Shown here one piece after another: positions 27,734 to 35,777 of a stretch of DNA of 64,000 bases. Source of the stretch: Silvimonas amylolytica (GTDB lineage Bacteria; Pseudomonadota; Gammaproteobacteria; Burkholderiales; Chitinibacteraceae); contig NZ_BMLY01000009.1 of NCBI RefSeq assembly GCF_014645555.1, positions 1 through 64,000 on the forward strand. Reading direction: 5' to 3'. Each line of letters begins with the position of its first letter. Positions within the stretch are counted from its first letter, which is position 1. A program made the translations under genes and the position numbers. The notes beneath the pieces are model-generated. The model saw nothing but the letters and a program-made list of their open reading frames with translations, did not search any database and had not been told where the DNA came from.

Positions 27734-28295
27734 CATTGCCTCTCTGGTTTCAAACACGGTTTGCAAAGCGGTCCCTGGAGGCGGTCCCGGCGGTCTGCAA
27801 ATCGGTGTTTCAGGCAAGTTGATGCTGGCAGTCCCGTCGGTACGCGCCCGACGGGACAGATGGCCCGTCAGCGGCGCATCTGTTTTTTGGATTTATTGGA
27901 GACGGCAGAAAACGCCACGTTCACACGTGCGACACCCTCAGCGTGATGCTGACTGGTCATGCAGGAGTGAGAACTGGAAACGGCGTTCACGACGACTTCC
28001 GAAAAAATTTATGACGCTCAAATGTAGCGGACGACGTGGACCGGTGTAAAGTACCCCTTCCGCAAGCCCCCGGATCGCCCTACACGGGCACCACACATCT
28101 GCGGCGTGTATCCACCGCCCGACTTGCGCCGGCAGCGCTCACCCGCTACTGCCTGCACACACGCTTTCTGCGGCAAGAACAACCTCTTGCGCAATTGATT
28201 CCATTTGAAATAATGGTTGGGGTCGAACCGCCAGATATGAGCGTGTACGCTTGTATCCAGCCGATTTTCCATTGTCCAACGTCAAGAGCACACAC
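27734..28295. other. 562-base divergent intergenic region with repeats
   Basis: No convincing gene is present. Next to dapA are two 14-base direct repeats, GTTTGCAAAGCGGT at 27759-27772 and GTCTGCAAATCGGT at 27793-27806, spaced 34 bases apart, and two copies of GCGGTCCC (27768 and 27781). A 10-bp perfect inverted repeat, GTCCCGTCGG/CCGACGGGAC, lies at 27831-27857. The right half is featureless and should hold the promoter for the DUF815 gene. Confidence 0.6.
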
Positions 28296-29162
28296 ATGGC
28301 CCACCCACTGGACCCGCATTTCGAGAAACTCTCGCAACAGCTTGAAGCCCTGGTCAACCGCCTTGAAGCCGCTCTGCCCCCTGCCCCGCCGACCACGGAT
28401 TGGTCTGCGGTGGCGTATCGCTGGCGCGTGCAGAATGGTCATCGCTATCTGCAAGCGGTCAAGCACGTGCACAAGGTCAGCCTGACTGACCTGCAAAATA
28501 TTGATCTGCAAAAGCAGCGTCTGGTGGAAAACACCCGCCAGTTTGTGAACGGCAAACTGGCCAACAATGTATTGCTGACCGGCTCACGGGGTTGCGGCAA
28601 ATCCTCCCTCGTGAAAGCAGCATGGAACGAGTTCCGTGACACCGGCTTGCGTCTGATTGAGGTCGATAAGGCACACCTGACTGATCTGCCCGATATCGTC
28701 GCGCTGATTGCTGACCGCCCGGAAAACTATCTGGTGTTTTGCGACGACTTGTCATTTGAAGAAGGCGACTATGGCTATCAAGCACTCAAAACTGCGCTGG
28801 ATGGTTCCATCGCCGCACCCAGCGCCAATGTGCTGATCTACGCGACATCCAACCGCCGTCACCTGGTTCCGGAATACTTCAGCGAGAACGAACAAACCAA
28901 ACACGTCGGCGATGAAATCCACTTTGCCGAAGCGATTGAAGAAAAGATCGCATTGTCTGAACGCTTTGGGTTGTGGTTGTCGTTCTACGGGTTTAGCCAG
29001 GAGGAGTACCTGACCGCAGTACAACACTGGCTGGCGCAATTTGGCCAGACCGCATGGAATGAATCCGTGGAGCGTGAAGCACTGAACTGGGCGCTAGGTC
29101 GTGGCGCGCGCAGCGGCCGGATTGCGTGGCAGTTTGCACGGGACTGGGCGGGTAGCCACTGA
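28296..29162 (+). CDS. DUF815 family ATP-binding protein
   Basis: The 288-residue protein is an AAA-like ATPase of the DUF815 family. The Walker A motif is GSRGCGKSS at about residues 91-99, and a Walker B-like stretch YLVFCDDLSFEEGD follows near residue 150. The segment IYATSNRRHLVPEYFSEN is a sensor-like motif typical of the family. The role is not established. The frame is open upstream to 28251, but the ATG at 28296 begins the conserved region. In related bacteria it commonly stands between argJ and a Nudix gene, as it does here apart from the sulfatase-dapA pair. Confidence 0.88.
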   Translation: MAHPLDPHFEKLSQQLEALVNRLEAALPPAPPTTDWSAVAYRWRVQNGHRYLQAVKHVHKVSLTDLQNIDLQKQRLVENTRQFVNGKLANNVLLTGSRGCGKSSLVKAAWNEFRDTGLRLIEVDKAHLTDLPDIVALIADRPENYLVFCDDLSFEEGDYGYQALKTALDGSIAAPSANVLIYATSNRRHLVPEYFSENEQTKHVGDEIHFAEAIEEKIALSERFGLWLSFYGFSQEEYLTAVQHWLAQFGQTAWNESVEREALNWALGRGARSGRIAWQFARDWAGSH

Positions 29163-29185
29163 TCGTGCATGACGCAATCGGCGGG

Positions 29186-29629
29186 TTATTCCGCCGGCTG
29201 TAACAGCGGTTCTACAAAACGCACGGTCTCACCCATCGAAGGTGTGAACAGTTTGTAGAACTGCTGCAAGGTGGCTTCAGACATGAGCCGCGGCGGCACA
29301 TGGATCAAATGCCGCGCGGCTTCCTCCATAGACTCGGATGTCAACGGACGCACCTTGCCGGTAACAAAAAAAGCCGGCCGGCCACTCTGGCGCAAACCTT
29401 CCACCAGGTCTTGCAGCGATGTCGGGGCTGCGCCACGCAGCAAATACCAGCCGTCCTCTTGCACAATCAGTACCTGAATCGACAGCCCCCAGGCATGCTC
29501 CCCCACCACACGCTCCGGCGCGGCCGCCACAATGCTGCAGACCGTACCTGGCGCGCGGGCAAGCGTGTTGATCAGTCGCCAGCTTTGGGCGACGGTAACA
29601 GGCTGGATTTCGGTGATTTGCTGTGACAC
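29186..29629 (-). CDS. Uncharacterised protein
   Basis: The 147-residue soluble protein has no signal peptide, no membrane helix and no motif I recognise. It has mixed alpha/beta composition, with a central strand-like block LSIQVLIVQEDGWYLLRG and a helical C-terminal third. The probable start is a GTG at 29629 without a strong ribosome binding site, so the start is uncertain. It is convergent with the DUF815 gene and divergent from the Nudix fusion gene. Confidence 0.6.
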   Translation of the reverse strand: MSQQITEIQPVTVAQSWRLINTLARAPGTVCSIVAAAPERVVGEHAWGLSIQVLIVQEDGWYLLRGAAPTSLQDLVEGLRQSGRPAFFVTGKVRPLTSESMEEAARHLIHVPPRLMSEATLQQFYKLFTPSMGETVRFVEPLLQPAE

Positions 29630-29743
29630 GATGAGCGCCGGTTGTGAACGGTTGAGCCATTACTTACTAGTGACTAAAGCAAAGATGATCTTAGATGTTT
29701 TCTTTCCGGTTGCCTACATAGACCTCGCCAACGGAGTCATCCA

Positions 29744-30694
29744 GTGACAGATCAAATACGTATTGTGGATGTCGCAGTTGGCATTCTTGTGAAGCCGGAC
29801 GGTCAGTTTTTGTTGGGGAGCCGCCCGGCAGGCAAACCATTTGCCGGGTTCTGGGAGTTTCCCGGTGGCAAACTGGAAACGGGTGAAACCGCGCTGGACG
29901 CACTCTCACGTGAACTGCACGAAGAGATGGGTATTACGGTCACCGCCGCTCACCCATGGCTGACCCAGACCTTCACGTACCCACATGCCACAGTGAGGTT
30001 GCATTTCTTTCGCGTGACTGGCTGGCTCGGAGAGATCCAGCCCCGTGAGGGCCAACAATTTGCATGGCAAGCCAATCGCGCGCTGACCGTGTCTCCCATC
30101 CTGCCTGCCAATGGCCCGATCATGCGCGGCCTGCAACTACCCGCCACGCTGGCGCTTTCTGCCGTAGCGCAACTGGGTAAAGAGCATTGGCTGGCGCGTC
30201 TTGATGCCGCGCTCGCGCACGGGCTGAAATGGCTCATTTTGCGTGAGCCCTCACTCAATAAAGCTGAATATGCCGATCTGGCACAAACCGTGTTGGTGCG
30301 TGCCCGCTCGCACGGGGCGCACGTGTTACTGCATGATCGTATTGATCTGGCGCTGGCGTTGGGCGCCGATGGCGTACACCTGTCTGCGCGTGCCGCCGCG
30401 GCACAGCACCACCGCCCGCGCGGGCTGGATTGGGTAGGTGCATCAGTCCACAACCAGGTAGAACTGACACAAGCACAGCAGATCGGTGTCGACTACGCTC
30501 TGGCCGGACATATCAAAGACACCGCCAGCCACCCCGGCGCCGCGCCGATGGGTTGGACCGGTTTCAATACATTGACCCACGCAGGCTGGCCGTTTCCGAT
30601 CTACGCCATCGGCGGATTGTCGGCTACCGATGTCGCTGAGTCACAAACCTACGGCGCACACGGCGTAGCCTTGCTGTCTGGAGCCTGGCAGTGA
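29744..30694 (+). CDS. Nudix hydrolase fused to thiamine-phosphate-synthase-like domain
   Basis: The 316-residue protein has two parts. Residues 1-135 are a MutT-type Nudix hydrolase with the full box GKLETGETALDALSRELHEE and MG following, expected to clean oxidised nucleotides such as 8-oxo-dGTP. Residues 150-316 are a TIM-barrel like ThiE/TenI, with HDRIDLALALGADGVHLS and the phosphate loop YAIGG; it lacks parts of the real ThiE active site, so thiamine synthesis is doubtful. This fusion is widespread in betaproteobacteria. The start is a GTG at 29744. Its stop overlaps the GTG start of the next gene (GTGA). Confidence 0.9.
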   Translation: MTDQIRIVDVAVGILVKPDGQFLLGSRPAGKPFAGFWEFPGGKLETGETALDALSRELHEEMGITVTAAHPWLTQTFTYPHATVRLHFFRVTGWLGEIQPREGQQFAWQANRALTVSPILPANGPIMRGLQLPATLALSAVAQLGKEHWLARLDAALAHGLKWLILREPSLNKAEYADLAQTVLVRARSHGAHVLLHDRIDLALALGADGVHLSARAAAAQHHRPRGLDWVGASVHNQVELTQAQQIGVDYALAGHIKDTASHPGAAPMGWTGFNTLTHAGWPFPIYAIGGLSATDVAESQTYGAHGVALLSGAWQ

Positions 30695-31128
30695 ACTGGC
30701 GCGCGTGGGCCAGTGCTGCGTTCGCGCTGCTGGCAACGGGGTTTTATTTCGGCTGGAGCCAGGGCTGGCTCCAGCCGGGGCAACGCACCGGTACAGAAGA
30801 AGCCCTCAGCATACCCTGCGCTGATCTCGCCCAAAGCTGCCTTTTTCATAGTGATGGCCATGAATATCGCGTTCAGAGTGACCAGCCCATCAGCCCGTCA
30901 CGCCCGTTCACACTGACTCTGGACGGCGCCCCGATCGCTGCAGCCACAGCCAGCTGGAAAATGGCAGGCATGGACATGGGCCCCAATCGTTTTCACTTTA
31001 CGCCCAATGCCAAAGGTCAATGGCAAACCCGCTCGGCCCTGCCTTTTTGCACGCAGTCACGCGACGATTGGTTGCTGACAATAAACGTCAACAAAAACAA
31101 GGTGATATTGGCCGTCCGGCTCCGCTGA
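30691..31128 (+). CDS. Membrane-anchored periplasmic protein, unknown
   Basis: The 145-residue protein has one N-terminal hydrophobic helix (residues 5-22) and a periplasmic part of about 110 residues rich in strands. It contains a methionine cluster, WKMAGMDMGPNRFHF, and cysteines at positions that could form a disulfide (IPCADLAQSC) plus one in LPFC. The general shape recalls FixH/YtkA-like beta-sandwich proteins, and the methionines could bind copper, but both points are inference. Translation is coupled to the Nudix fusion gene by a GTGA overlap. Confidence 0.7.
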   Translation: MNWRAWASAAFALLATGFYFGWSQGWLQPGQRTGTEEALSIPCADLAQSCLFHSDGHEYRVQSDQPISPSRPFTLTLDGAPIAAATASWKMAGMDMGPNRFHFTPNAKGQWQTRSALPFCTQSRDDWLLTINVNKNKVILAVRLR

Positions 31129-31180
31129 ATGCGTAGTTTTACCCCTGACCGATGCCACCCGCATAAGGCATAATCAGGGG

Positions 31181-31651
31181 ATGAAAAACAGACTTCTTGC
31201 TTTGGTTCTGACCTGCCTCCTGGCAAGTGGCTGGCCTGCGCAAGCCGCTTCGGTTTACCAGTGGCGTGATGACAACGGCAACCTGCATTACAGTGATCGC
31301 CCCATTTTCCCGCAAGCCACCCTGCGCGCCATCAAAGCCAATGTCACCGACGGGCGTAGCGCCAGCGCAGCCGCGGCTGCCAAGTCCGGCATTCGTTTGT
31401 ACGTTGTCGATAACTGCCCACCTTGCAACGCCGCGCGTGAACTGCTGGATGGCAACAAAGTGCCCTACGAGCTGCACTCCATCTCAGGCTCCCAGCAGGA
31501 AGTCCTCAGTTTCTACAAGCTGACGGGCGACACCAATAGCCCCCTGCCAGTTCTGGCTGTGGGGGGCGATGTCTATAAAGGCTGGGATCTGTCACTCTGG
31601 CAAGCCGTTCTGGACAAGGCCGGTTATCATGTAGCGCCACCCGCGCACTAA
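31181..31651 (+). CDS. Secreted DUF4124-glutaredoxin-like protein with CPPC motif
   Basis: The 156-residue protein has a signal peptide (cleavage after the AQA near residue 22), then a DUF4124 segment, VYQWRDDNGNLHYSDRP, and from about residue 65 a glutaredoxin-like domain with the redox motif C-P-P-C in VDNCPPCNAARELL and a cis-proline region SPLPVLAVGGDVYKG. It is probably a periplasmic thiol oxidoreductase or sensor. DUF4124 proteins with this tail are found in beta- and gammaproteobacteria, but no substrate is known. It is followed by a small terminator and then the exonuclease gene. Confidence 0.85.
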   Translation: MKNRLLALVLTCLLASGWPAQAASVYQWRDDNGNLHYSDRPIFPQATLRAIKANVTDGRSASAAAAAKSGIRLYVVDNCPPCNAARELLDGNKVPYELHSISGSQQEVLSFYKLTGDTNSPLPVLAVGGDVYKGWDLSLWQAVLDKAGYHVAPPAH

Positions 31652-31694
31652 GCGGTTGCGCCAGATGGCGCACCCGCCCCGATTTCAACCGATG

Positions 31695-31721
31695 CGCCGC
31701 CTTTTGCGGCGTTTTGTTTTT
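31695..31721 (+). terminator. Terminator between the CPPC protein gene and xth
   Basis: A 6-bp stem, CGCCGC (31695-31700) and GCGGCG (31706-31711), is followed by a T-rich run, TTTTGTTTTT. Confidence 0.65.
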
Positions 31722-31734
31722 CCGGACCTACACC

Positions 31735-32505
31735 ATGCAATTTGTCACCTGGAATGTGAACAGTCTGAAAATCCGCCTGCCCCAGGTACTGGAATGGCTG
31801 GCCGCCAACCCTGGCATTACCGCGTTGGGCATTCAGGAAACCAAACTGGAAGATGCCGCGTTTCCACAGGCCGAGATTGAAGCCGCTGGTTTTCACGTGG
31901 CATTTGCCGGCCAGAAGACCTACAACGGCGTGGCGATCATTGCACGCGCGCCAATTACCGATGTCAGTATCAATATCCCGGGGTTTGCTGATGAGCAAAA
32001 GCGTGTGATCGCCGCCACCGTCAATGGTATCCGGTTCGTCTGCGCGTACATCCCCAATGGTCAGAGCCTGGATTCAGACAAGTACGTCTACAAGCTGTCC
32101 TGGCTCAAGGCTTTTACCGACTGGTTGCAAGGTGAGCTGGCAATCCACCCCGCGCTGATCCTGGCCGGCGATTACAACATCGCCCCGGAAGATCGTGATG
32201 TGCATGATCCGGCCAAATGGGAAGGTGAAGTGCTGGTATCCGGCCCGGAACGCTCTGCCTTCCGCCAATTGCTGGCATTGGGTTTGACCGACTCGTTCCG
32301 CCTGTTTGACCAGCCGGAAAAATCCTTCAGCTGGTGGGATTACCGTATGTATGGGTTCAAGCGTAATGCCGGTCTGCGCATTGACCATCTTCTGGTATCG
32401 CAAGCCCTCAAGCCGTTGGTGACCGCATGCGTCATCGACAAGGAACCGCGTCGCGCGGAACGGCCATCCGATCACACACCGGTCATTGTGACGCTGGCTG
32501 ACTAA
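31735..32505 (+). CDS. xth: Exodeoxyribonuclease III
   Basis: Exonuclease III is an AP endonuclease and 3'-phosphatase in base excision repair. The 256-residue protein shows the family order: FVTWNVNSLKIRLPQ with the active Asn, GIQETKLED with the metal glutamate, AYIPNG, LAGDYNIAPEDRDVHD with catalytic Asp and Asn, a WWDYR segment, LRIDHLLVS and the final SDHTPVIV histidine. The ATG at 31735 gives the conserved N-terminus; an upstream start at 31714 would lie in the terminator tail. The enzyme of this branch is often named XthA or ExoA. Confidence 0.94.
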   Translation: MQFVTWNVNSLKIRLPQVLEWLAANPGITALGIQETKLEDAAFPQAEIEAAGFHVAFAGQKTYNGVAIIARAPITDVSINIPGFADEQKRVIAATVNGIRFVCAYIPNGQSLDSDKYVYKLSWLKAFTDWLQGELAIHPALILAGDYNIAPEDRDVHDPAKWEGEVLVSGPERSAFRQLLALGLTDSFRLFDQPEKSFSWWDYRMYGFKRNAGLRIDHLLVSQALKPLVTACVIDKEPRRAERPSDHTPVIVTLAD

Positions 32506-32623
32506 TCATCCTCCCCGGCACTTCAGCGTCAATAATGACAATGGCACAGCACGCAAGATAAGCGACAGCGGCGCAGTGTTGGTGCACAATGAGCGCGTTC
32601 CAACAAAACCCGCCTGAATTCAT

Positions 32624-33295
32624 ATGGATAAAGCAAAACTCCTGTCCGGCAGCAGCCTGTTTTGCGAGCTGACGCCCGACGAACTGGAAGGCCTGGCGCA
32701 GCATGCGGAATTGCGTACCGTGCGCGCCAAGCAAGCCGTGATTTCCCAAGGCACAGCCGGGGACGAAATGTATGCCGTCCTGCACGGCCGCCTGAAAGTG
32801 GTCCGCAGCACGGATGACGGCCGTGAGGCTACTTTGAGTCTGCTTGAAGCAGGCGAAGTGTTTGGCGAACTGGCCATGCTCGACGGTGGTCTGCGCTCAG
32901 CCGGCGTCGAATCGCTGGAGCCATGTGAGTTGCTGGTCCTGCGTCGCGAATCGGTCATGGAATATCTGGAGTCGCACCCCAAGGTGATGCGCCAGTTGAT
33001 CGCCGCCCTGTGCCAGCGTCTACGCTCCGCCGATGATCTGCTGCAAGACACCCTGTTCCTGAATCTCCCGCAACGTCTGGGCAAGATGCTGCGCCAGTTG
33101 GGCGAGCAGCATGGTGATCAGACTGATCGCGGTGTGCTGATTGATCTGAAACTGACGCAGCAAGAGATCGCCAATCTGGTGGGCTCCAGCCGCGAATCGG
33201 TCAACAAGCAACTAAACGTGTGGGTTGATGATGGCCTGGTGGATTTGTCTGGCGGTTATCTGCGCCTGCTCAAACCGGACGAACTGCCACACTGA
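32624..33295 (+). CDS. Crp/Fnr-family transcriptional regulator
   Basis: The 223-residue protein has a cyclic-nucleotide-binding fold (residues 10-125, with GEVFGELAMLDGGLRSAGVES at the ligand pocket) and a Crp-type winged helix at about 150-215 (LTQQEIANLVGSSRESVNKQL). The pocket sequence keeps GE.AMLDGG and a following R, similar to cAMP binders, and the protein lacks the N-terminal cysteines of FNR, so it is probably not an oxygen sensor. The real effector is not known. A bidirectional terminator follows. Confidence 0.9.
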   Translation: MDKAKLLSGSSLFCELTPDELEGLAQHAELRTVRAKQAVISQGTAGDEMYAVLHGRLKVVRSTDDGREATLSLLEAGEVFGELAMLDGGLRSAGVESLEPCELLVLRRESVMEYLESHPKVMRQLIAALCQRLRSADDLLQDTLFLNLPQRLGKMLRQLGEQHGDQTDRGVLIDLKLTQQEIANLVGSSRESVNKQLNVWVDDGLVDLSGGYLRLLKPDELPH

Positions 33296-33312
33296 GCTCG
33301 CGCAGTTTGACC

Positions 33313-33346
33313 AATAAAAAACCCGGCCTGTGCCGGGTTTTTTATT
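33313..33346. terminator. Bidirectional terminator, Crp gene / transglycosylase gene
   Basis: Arms 33313-33327 and 33332-33346 form a 15-bp perfect stem (ACCCGGC/GCCGGGT core) around a CTGT loop, with A-rich and T-rich sides. The two flanking genes converge on it. Confidence 0.9.
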
Positions 33347-33370
33347 TCATTCTCTGGTGACATCTGCACA

Positions 33371-33985
33371 TTACTTGCTGGCGATATTGCCGCCAATGTC
33401 TTTCCACGCAAACAGATTCTTCCAGGACCCATAGACCATGTTGGGATATTCCGGTCGCCCCAGGCTACCGTTGTAGCGGCCCAGTGCGCGGAACAGATCA
33501 CCATTTTCCACATCCAGGTAATAACGCAGGATCGTGCAGCCGTAACGCAGATTGGTATTCATGTCGAACAGGTTCTGGTCAGCACTGCCAATCTGACGCA
33601 CCCAGAATGGCATTACCTGCATCAAGCCCCGCGCGCCCACACTGGAGAGCGCATAACGATTAAACCCGCTCTCCACATTGATCAGGCCCAGCACCATTTG
33701 CGGGTCCAGCCCGGCCCGGGTGGCTTCGTACTGCACGGCCGTCAACAACTTGCGGCGCATGAATTCGTCTGGAATCTTCTTGACCAGACGATTCGACATT
33801 TCATTCAGCCACGCCTCTCCCTCGGCCCTGTTATCAAAGACCAGCCGGGGCTGAATGCCATCGCCCACCGAACGCGCCATGGCGCTTTGCACAGAGGTGG
33901 ACAATGCCTCTTCTTTCTGGGCACCGGCACATGCCAGAGCAGAGGCAGCTAACAGGCAGATAAATAACGCTTTTTTCACGGTCAC
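33371..33985 (-). CDS. Lytic transglycosylase (SLT domain)
   Basis: The 204-residue protein has a signal peptide (VKKALFICLLAASALACA) and an SLT domain from about residue 85: the catalytic glutamate is in GLINVESGFNRYALSS, followed by GARGLMQVMPFW and the ALGRYNGSLGRPEYP motif. It should cleave peptidoglycan in the periplasm, yielding anhydromuropeptides. Two GTG codons (33985 and 33979) can start it; the second begins directly with the signal peptide. The cysteine after the hydrophobic stretch is not in a good lipobox, so a lipid anchor is uncertain. Confidence 0.88.
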   Translation of the reverse strand: MTVKKALFICLLAASALACAGAQKEEALSTSVQSAMARSVGDGIQPRLVFDNRAEGEAWLNEMSNRLVKKIPDEFMRRKLLTAVQYEATRAGLDPQMVLGLINVESGFNRYALSSVGARGLMQVMPFWVRQIGSADQNLFDMNTNLRYGCTILRYYLDVENGDLFRALGRYNGSLGRPEYPNMVYGSWKNLFAWKDIGGNIASK

Positions 33986-34088
33986 ACATCAACACAGCAC
34001 AATGGCGCGACTGTAAGCCGAGCACGGTTCAGGGTCAATGCCATATGGCCGATCAGCCACACCGCTGACCCGGCCAAACTGTTTCAGC

Positions 34089-35024
34089 CTACTTTTGAAA
34101 GCGGAAACACTGGTGAATCCGCTTGTTGCGGAAATCCTCAGGCACAGATTGCTCACTGATGTCCTGACACAAAGGCACCAAGGCTTCATCCATCTTGAAG
34201 CTACGCAGGTTATTGGAGAAATACAGCACGCCGCCCGGATGCAACATATCCAGACAGCTTTCCACCATCCAGCGATGGTCGCGCTGAACATCCAGCACAC
34301 CCTGCATTTTCTTTGAGTTTGAGAACGACGGTGGATCAAGAATGATCAGGTCATACAACCAGCCGCCATCCAGCGTTTCTTCCAGATATTGCAGTACGTC
34401 CGTCCGAACGCGGCGATGCTGCGGCCCGTCAAAACCGTTGAGCGCCATATTGCGCGCAGTCCAGTCCAGATAGGTGTTAGAGAGATCCACTGACGTGGTG
34501 CTCTTCGCACCACCCGCTGCGGCATACACGCTGAACGAGCCGGTATAGCAAAAGAGATTCAGCACACGTTTGCCCGCGGCCTCTTCTCGCACCCGCTGCC
34601 GGGTATTGCGGTGATCCAGGAAAAGACCGGTATCCAGATAGGCATCCAGGTTCACCAGAAACTTAAGACCACGCTCGGTGACAACAAACTGCTCGCCTTC
34701 GGCGTCGTTCTTTTCATATTGCGTAGTGCCGCGCTGGCGCGCGCGCGTCTTGATGGCGACCAGGTCTTCATCAATGCCCAGCGCATCGGCCGTGGCATAC
34801 CAGATGTCCGATAGCCATTCTTCATGCGCGCCTTCGGTCTGCACCCAGCCCGTGTCGTACTCTTGCAACTGCACGTGGCCGTCATACCAATCCACGATGA
34901 CCGGAAACTCAGGAACATCTCGGTCATAAAGGCGGTAGCAAGTCAGGTCTTCACGCCGCGCCCATTTGGAAAGGCGCTTGAAATTTTTGGCGAGCCGGTT
35001 GCTGTAACTGGCGATATCAGGCAT
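34089..35024 (-). CDS. rlmK: 23S rRNA (guanine-2069 N7)-methyltransferase, stand-alone RlmK
   Basis: The 311-residue protein matches the C-terminal half of E. coli RlmL/RlmK along its whole length: NRLAKNFKRLSKWARREDL near the N-terminus, CYRLYDRDVPEFPVIVD, the block TGLFLDHRNTRQRV, the SAM site VLNLFCYTGSFSVYAAAGGAKSTTSVD (seen at about residues 152-178), DPPSFSNSKKMQGVLDVQRDH and a final FRNKRIHQCF. In enteric bacteria this domain is fused to the m2G2445 enzyme RlmL; here the partner domain is absent. PUA-containing RlmI is excluded by the missing N-terminal domain. The gene is downstream of coaD on the same strand, separated by a terminator. Confidence 0.85.
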   Translation of the reverse strand: MPDIASYSNRLAKNFKRLSKWARREDLTCYRLYDRDVPEFPVIVDWYDGHVQLQEYDTGWVQTEGAHEEWLSDIWYATADALGIDEDLVAIKTRARQRGTTQYEKNDAEGEQFVVTERGLKFLVNLDAYLDTGLFLDHRNTRQRVREEAAGKRVLNLFCYTGSFSVYAAAGGAKSTTSVDLSNTYLDWTARNMALNGFDGPQHRRVRTDVLQYLEETLDGGWLYDLIILDPPSFSNSKKMQGVLDVQRDHRWMVESCLDMLHPGGVLYFSNNLRSFKMDEALVPLCQDISEQSVPEDFRNKRIHQCFRFQK

Positions 35025-35079
35025 TCAAAGTACTATCCATTTGTCATGCCACTCATCGATCGGCATGTTCTTTGACACA

Positions 35080-35124
35080 AAAAATTAACCGGCAGCCAGG
35101 AGGGTTTTCTCCATAACCGCCGGT
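35080..35124 (-). terminator. coaD terminator
   Basis: On the minus strand a stem ACCGGC (35124-35119) pairs with GCCGGT (35093-35088), with an inner GGAG/CTCC pairing, and is followed by a T-rich tract at 35086-35080. Confidence 0.65.
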
Positions 35125-35149
35125 CGGTTGTTGCAGCCAGGCAACAGCC

Positions 35150-35650
35150 CTAGCCACGCTGCCGGCCTGACATGGCCAGTAAGCGCTTGAACACAGGCTC
35201 GGGGACGTACTGGCCAACGACATCCTCCCATCCGGCAGGGCCGACCAGGCCCTTCACCATGGTAGAACTGACCTCCGCGATCTCCCGCGGGGGCATCAGA
35301 AAGATGGTGTCGATATGCGGCGCCAGATCCGCGTTTACATAGCGCATTTTGCGCTCAAACTCATAATCGGCGGCCTCGCGAATGCCACGGATGATGTAGT
35401 CCGCATTCAGCTCACGGGCGTAATCGACAAGAAAACGGTTCTCAAAACACTCTACGCGCAGATTGGGCAAATGTTGCGTGGCTTCACGCAACATGGCCAG
35501 CCGTTCATCCACGCTGAAGGTGTACCGTTTGTCAGGATTCTCACCAATAGCGACCACCATCTCGTCAAACAGACGGACGCCATGTTCAATCATCCAGAGG
35601 TGACCGTTAGTCACCGGATCGAAGCTACCGGCATAAACGCCACGCCGCAT
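35150..35650 (-). CDS. coaD: Phosphopantetheine adenylyltransferase
   Basis: CoaD joins ATP and 4'-phosphopantetheine to give dephospho-CoA. The 166-residue protein begins [20 protein letters not shown], with the nucleotidyltransferase T/HxGH site (TNGHLW), has the conserved [18 protein letters not shown] and ends with the family block [24 protein letters not shown]. The frame is open to 35893, but the extra 81 residues are not like the family and the ATG at 35650 follows an AAAGGAAATG context. Length matches CoaD. Confidence 0.95.
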   Translation of the reverse strand: MRRGVYAGSFDPVTNGHLWMIEHGVRLFDEMVVAIGENPDKRYTFSVDERLAMLREATQHLPNLRVECFENRFLVDYARELNADYIIRGIREAADYEFERKMRYVNADLAPHIDTIFLMPPREIAEVSSTMVKGLVGPAGWEDVVGQYVPEPVFKRLLAMSGRQRG

Positions 35651-35777
35651 GTCATTTCCTTTCCAGACGCGAGTCGCCACTATAACATCACCCAATGTTA
35701 AATCAGGATGACGCGGAAAAAATCCGGCAACTGGTTTGGCGTGAAGTCCACACAAAAAATAGAGTTGGGGGAGATCC

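Noticed and set aside
28210-28240. GGTCGAACC, which at first sight resembles a tRNA T-arm
   Set aside because: The TTC of the T-loop is missing and no acceptor, D or anticodon arms can be folded around it.
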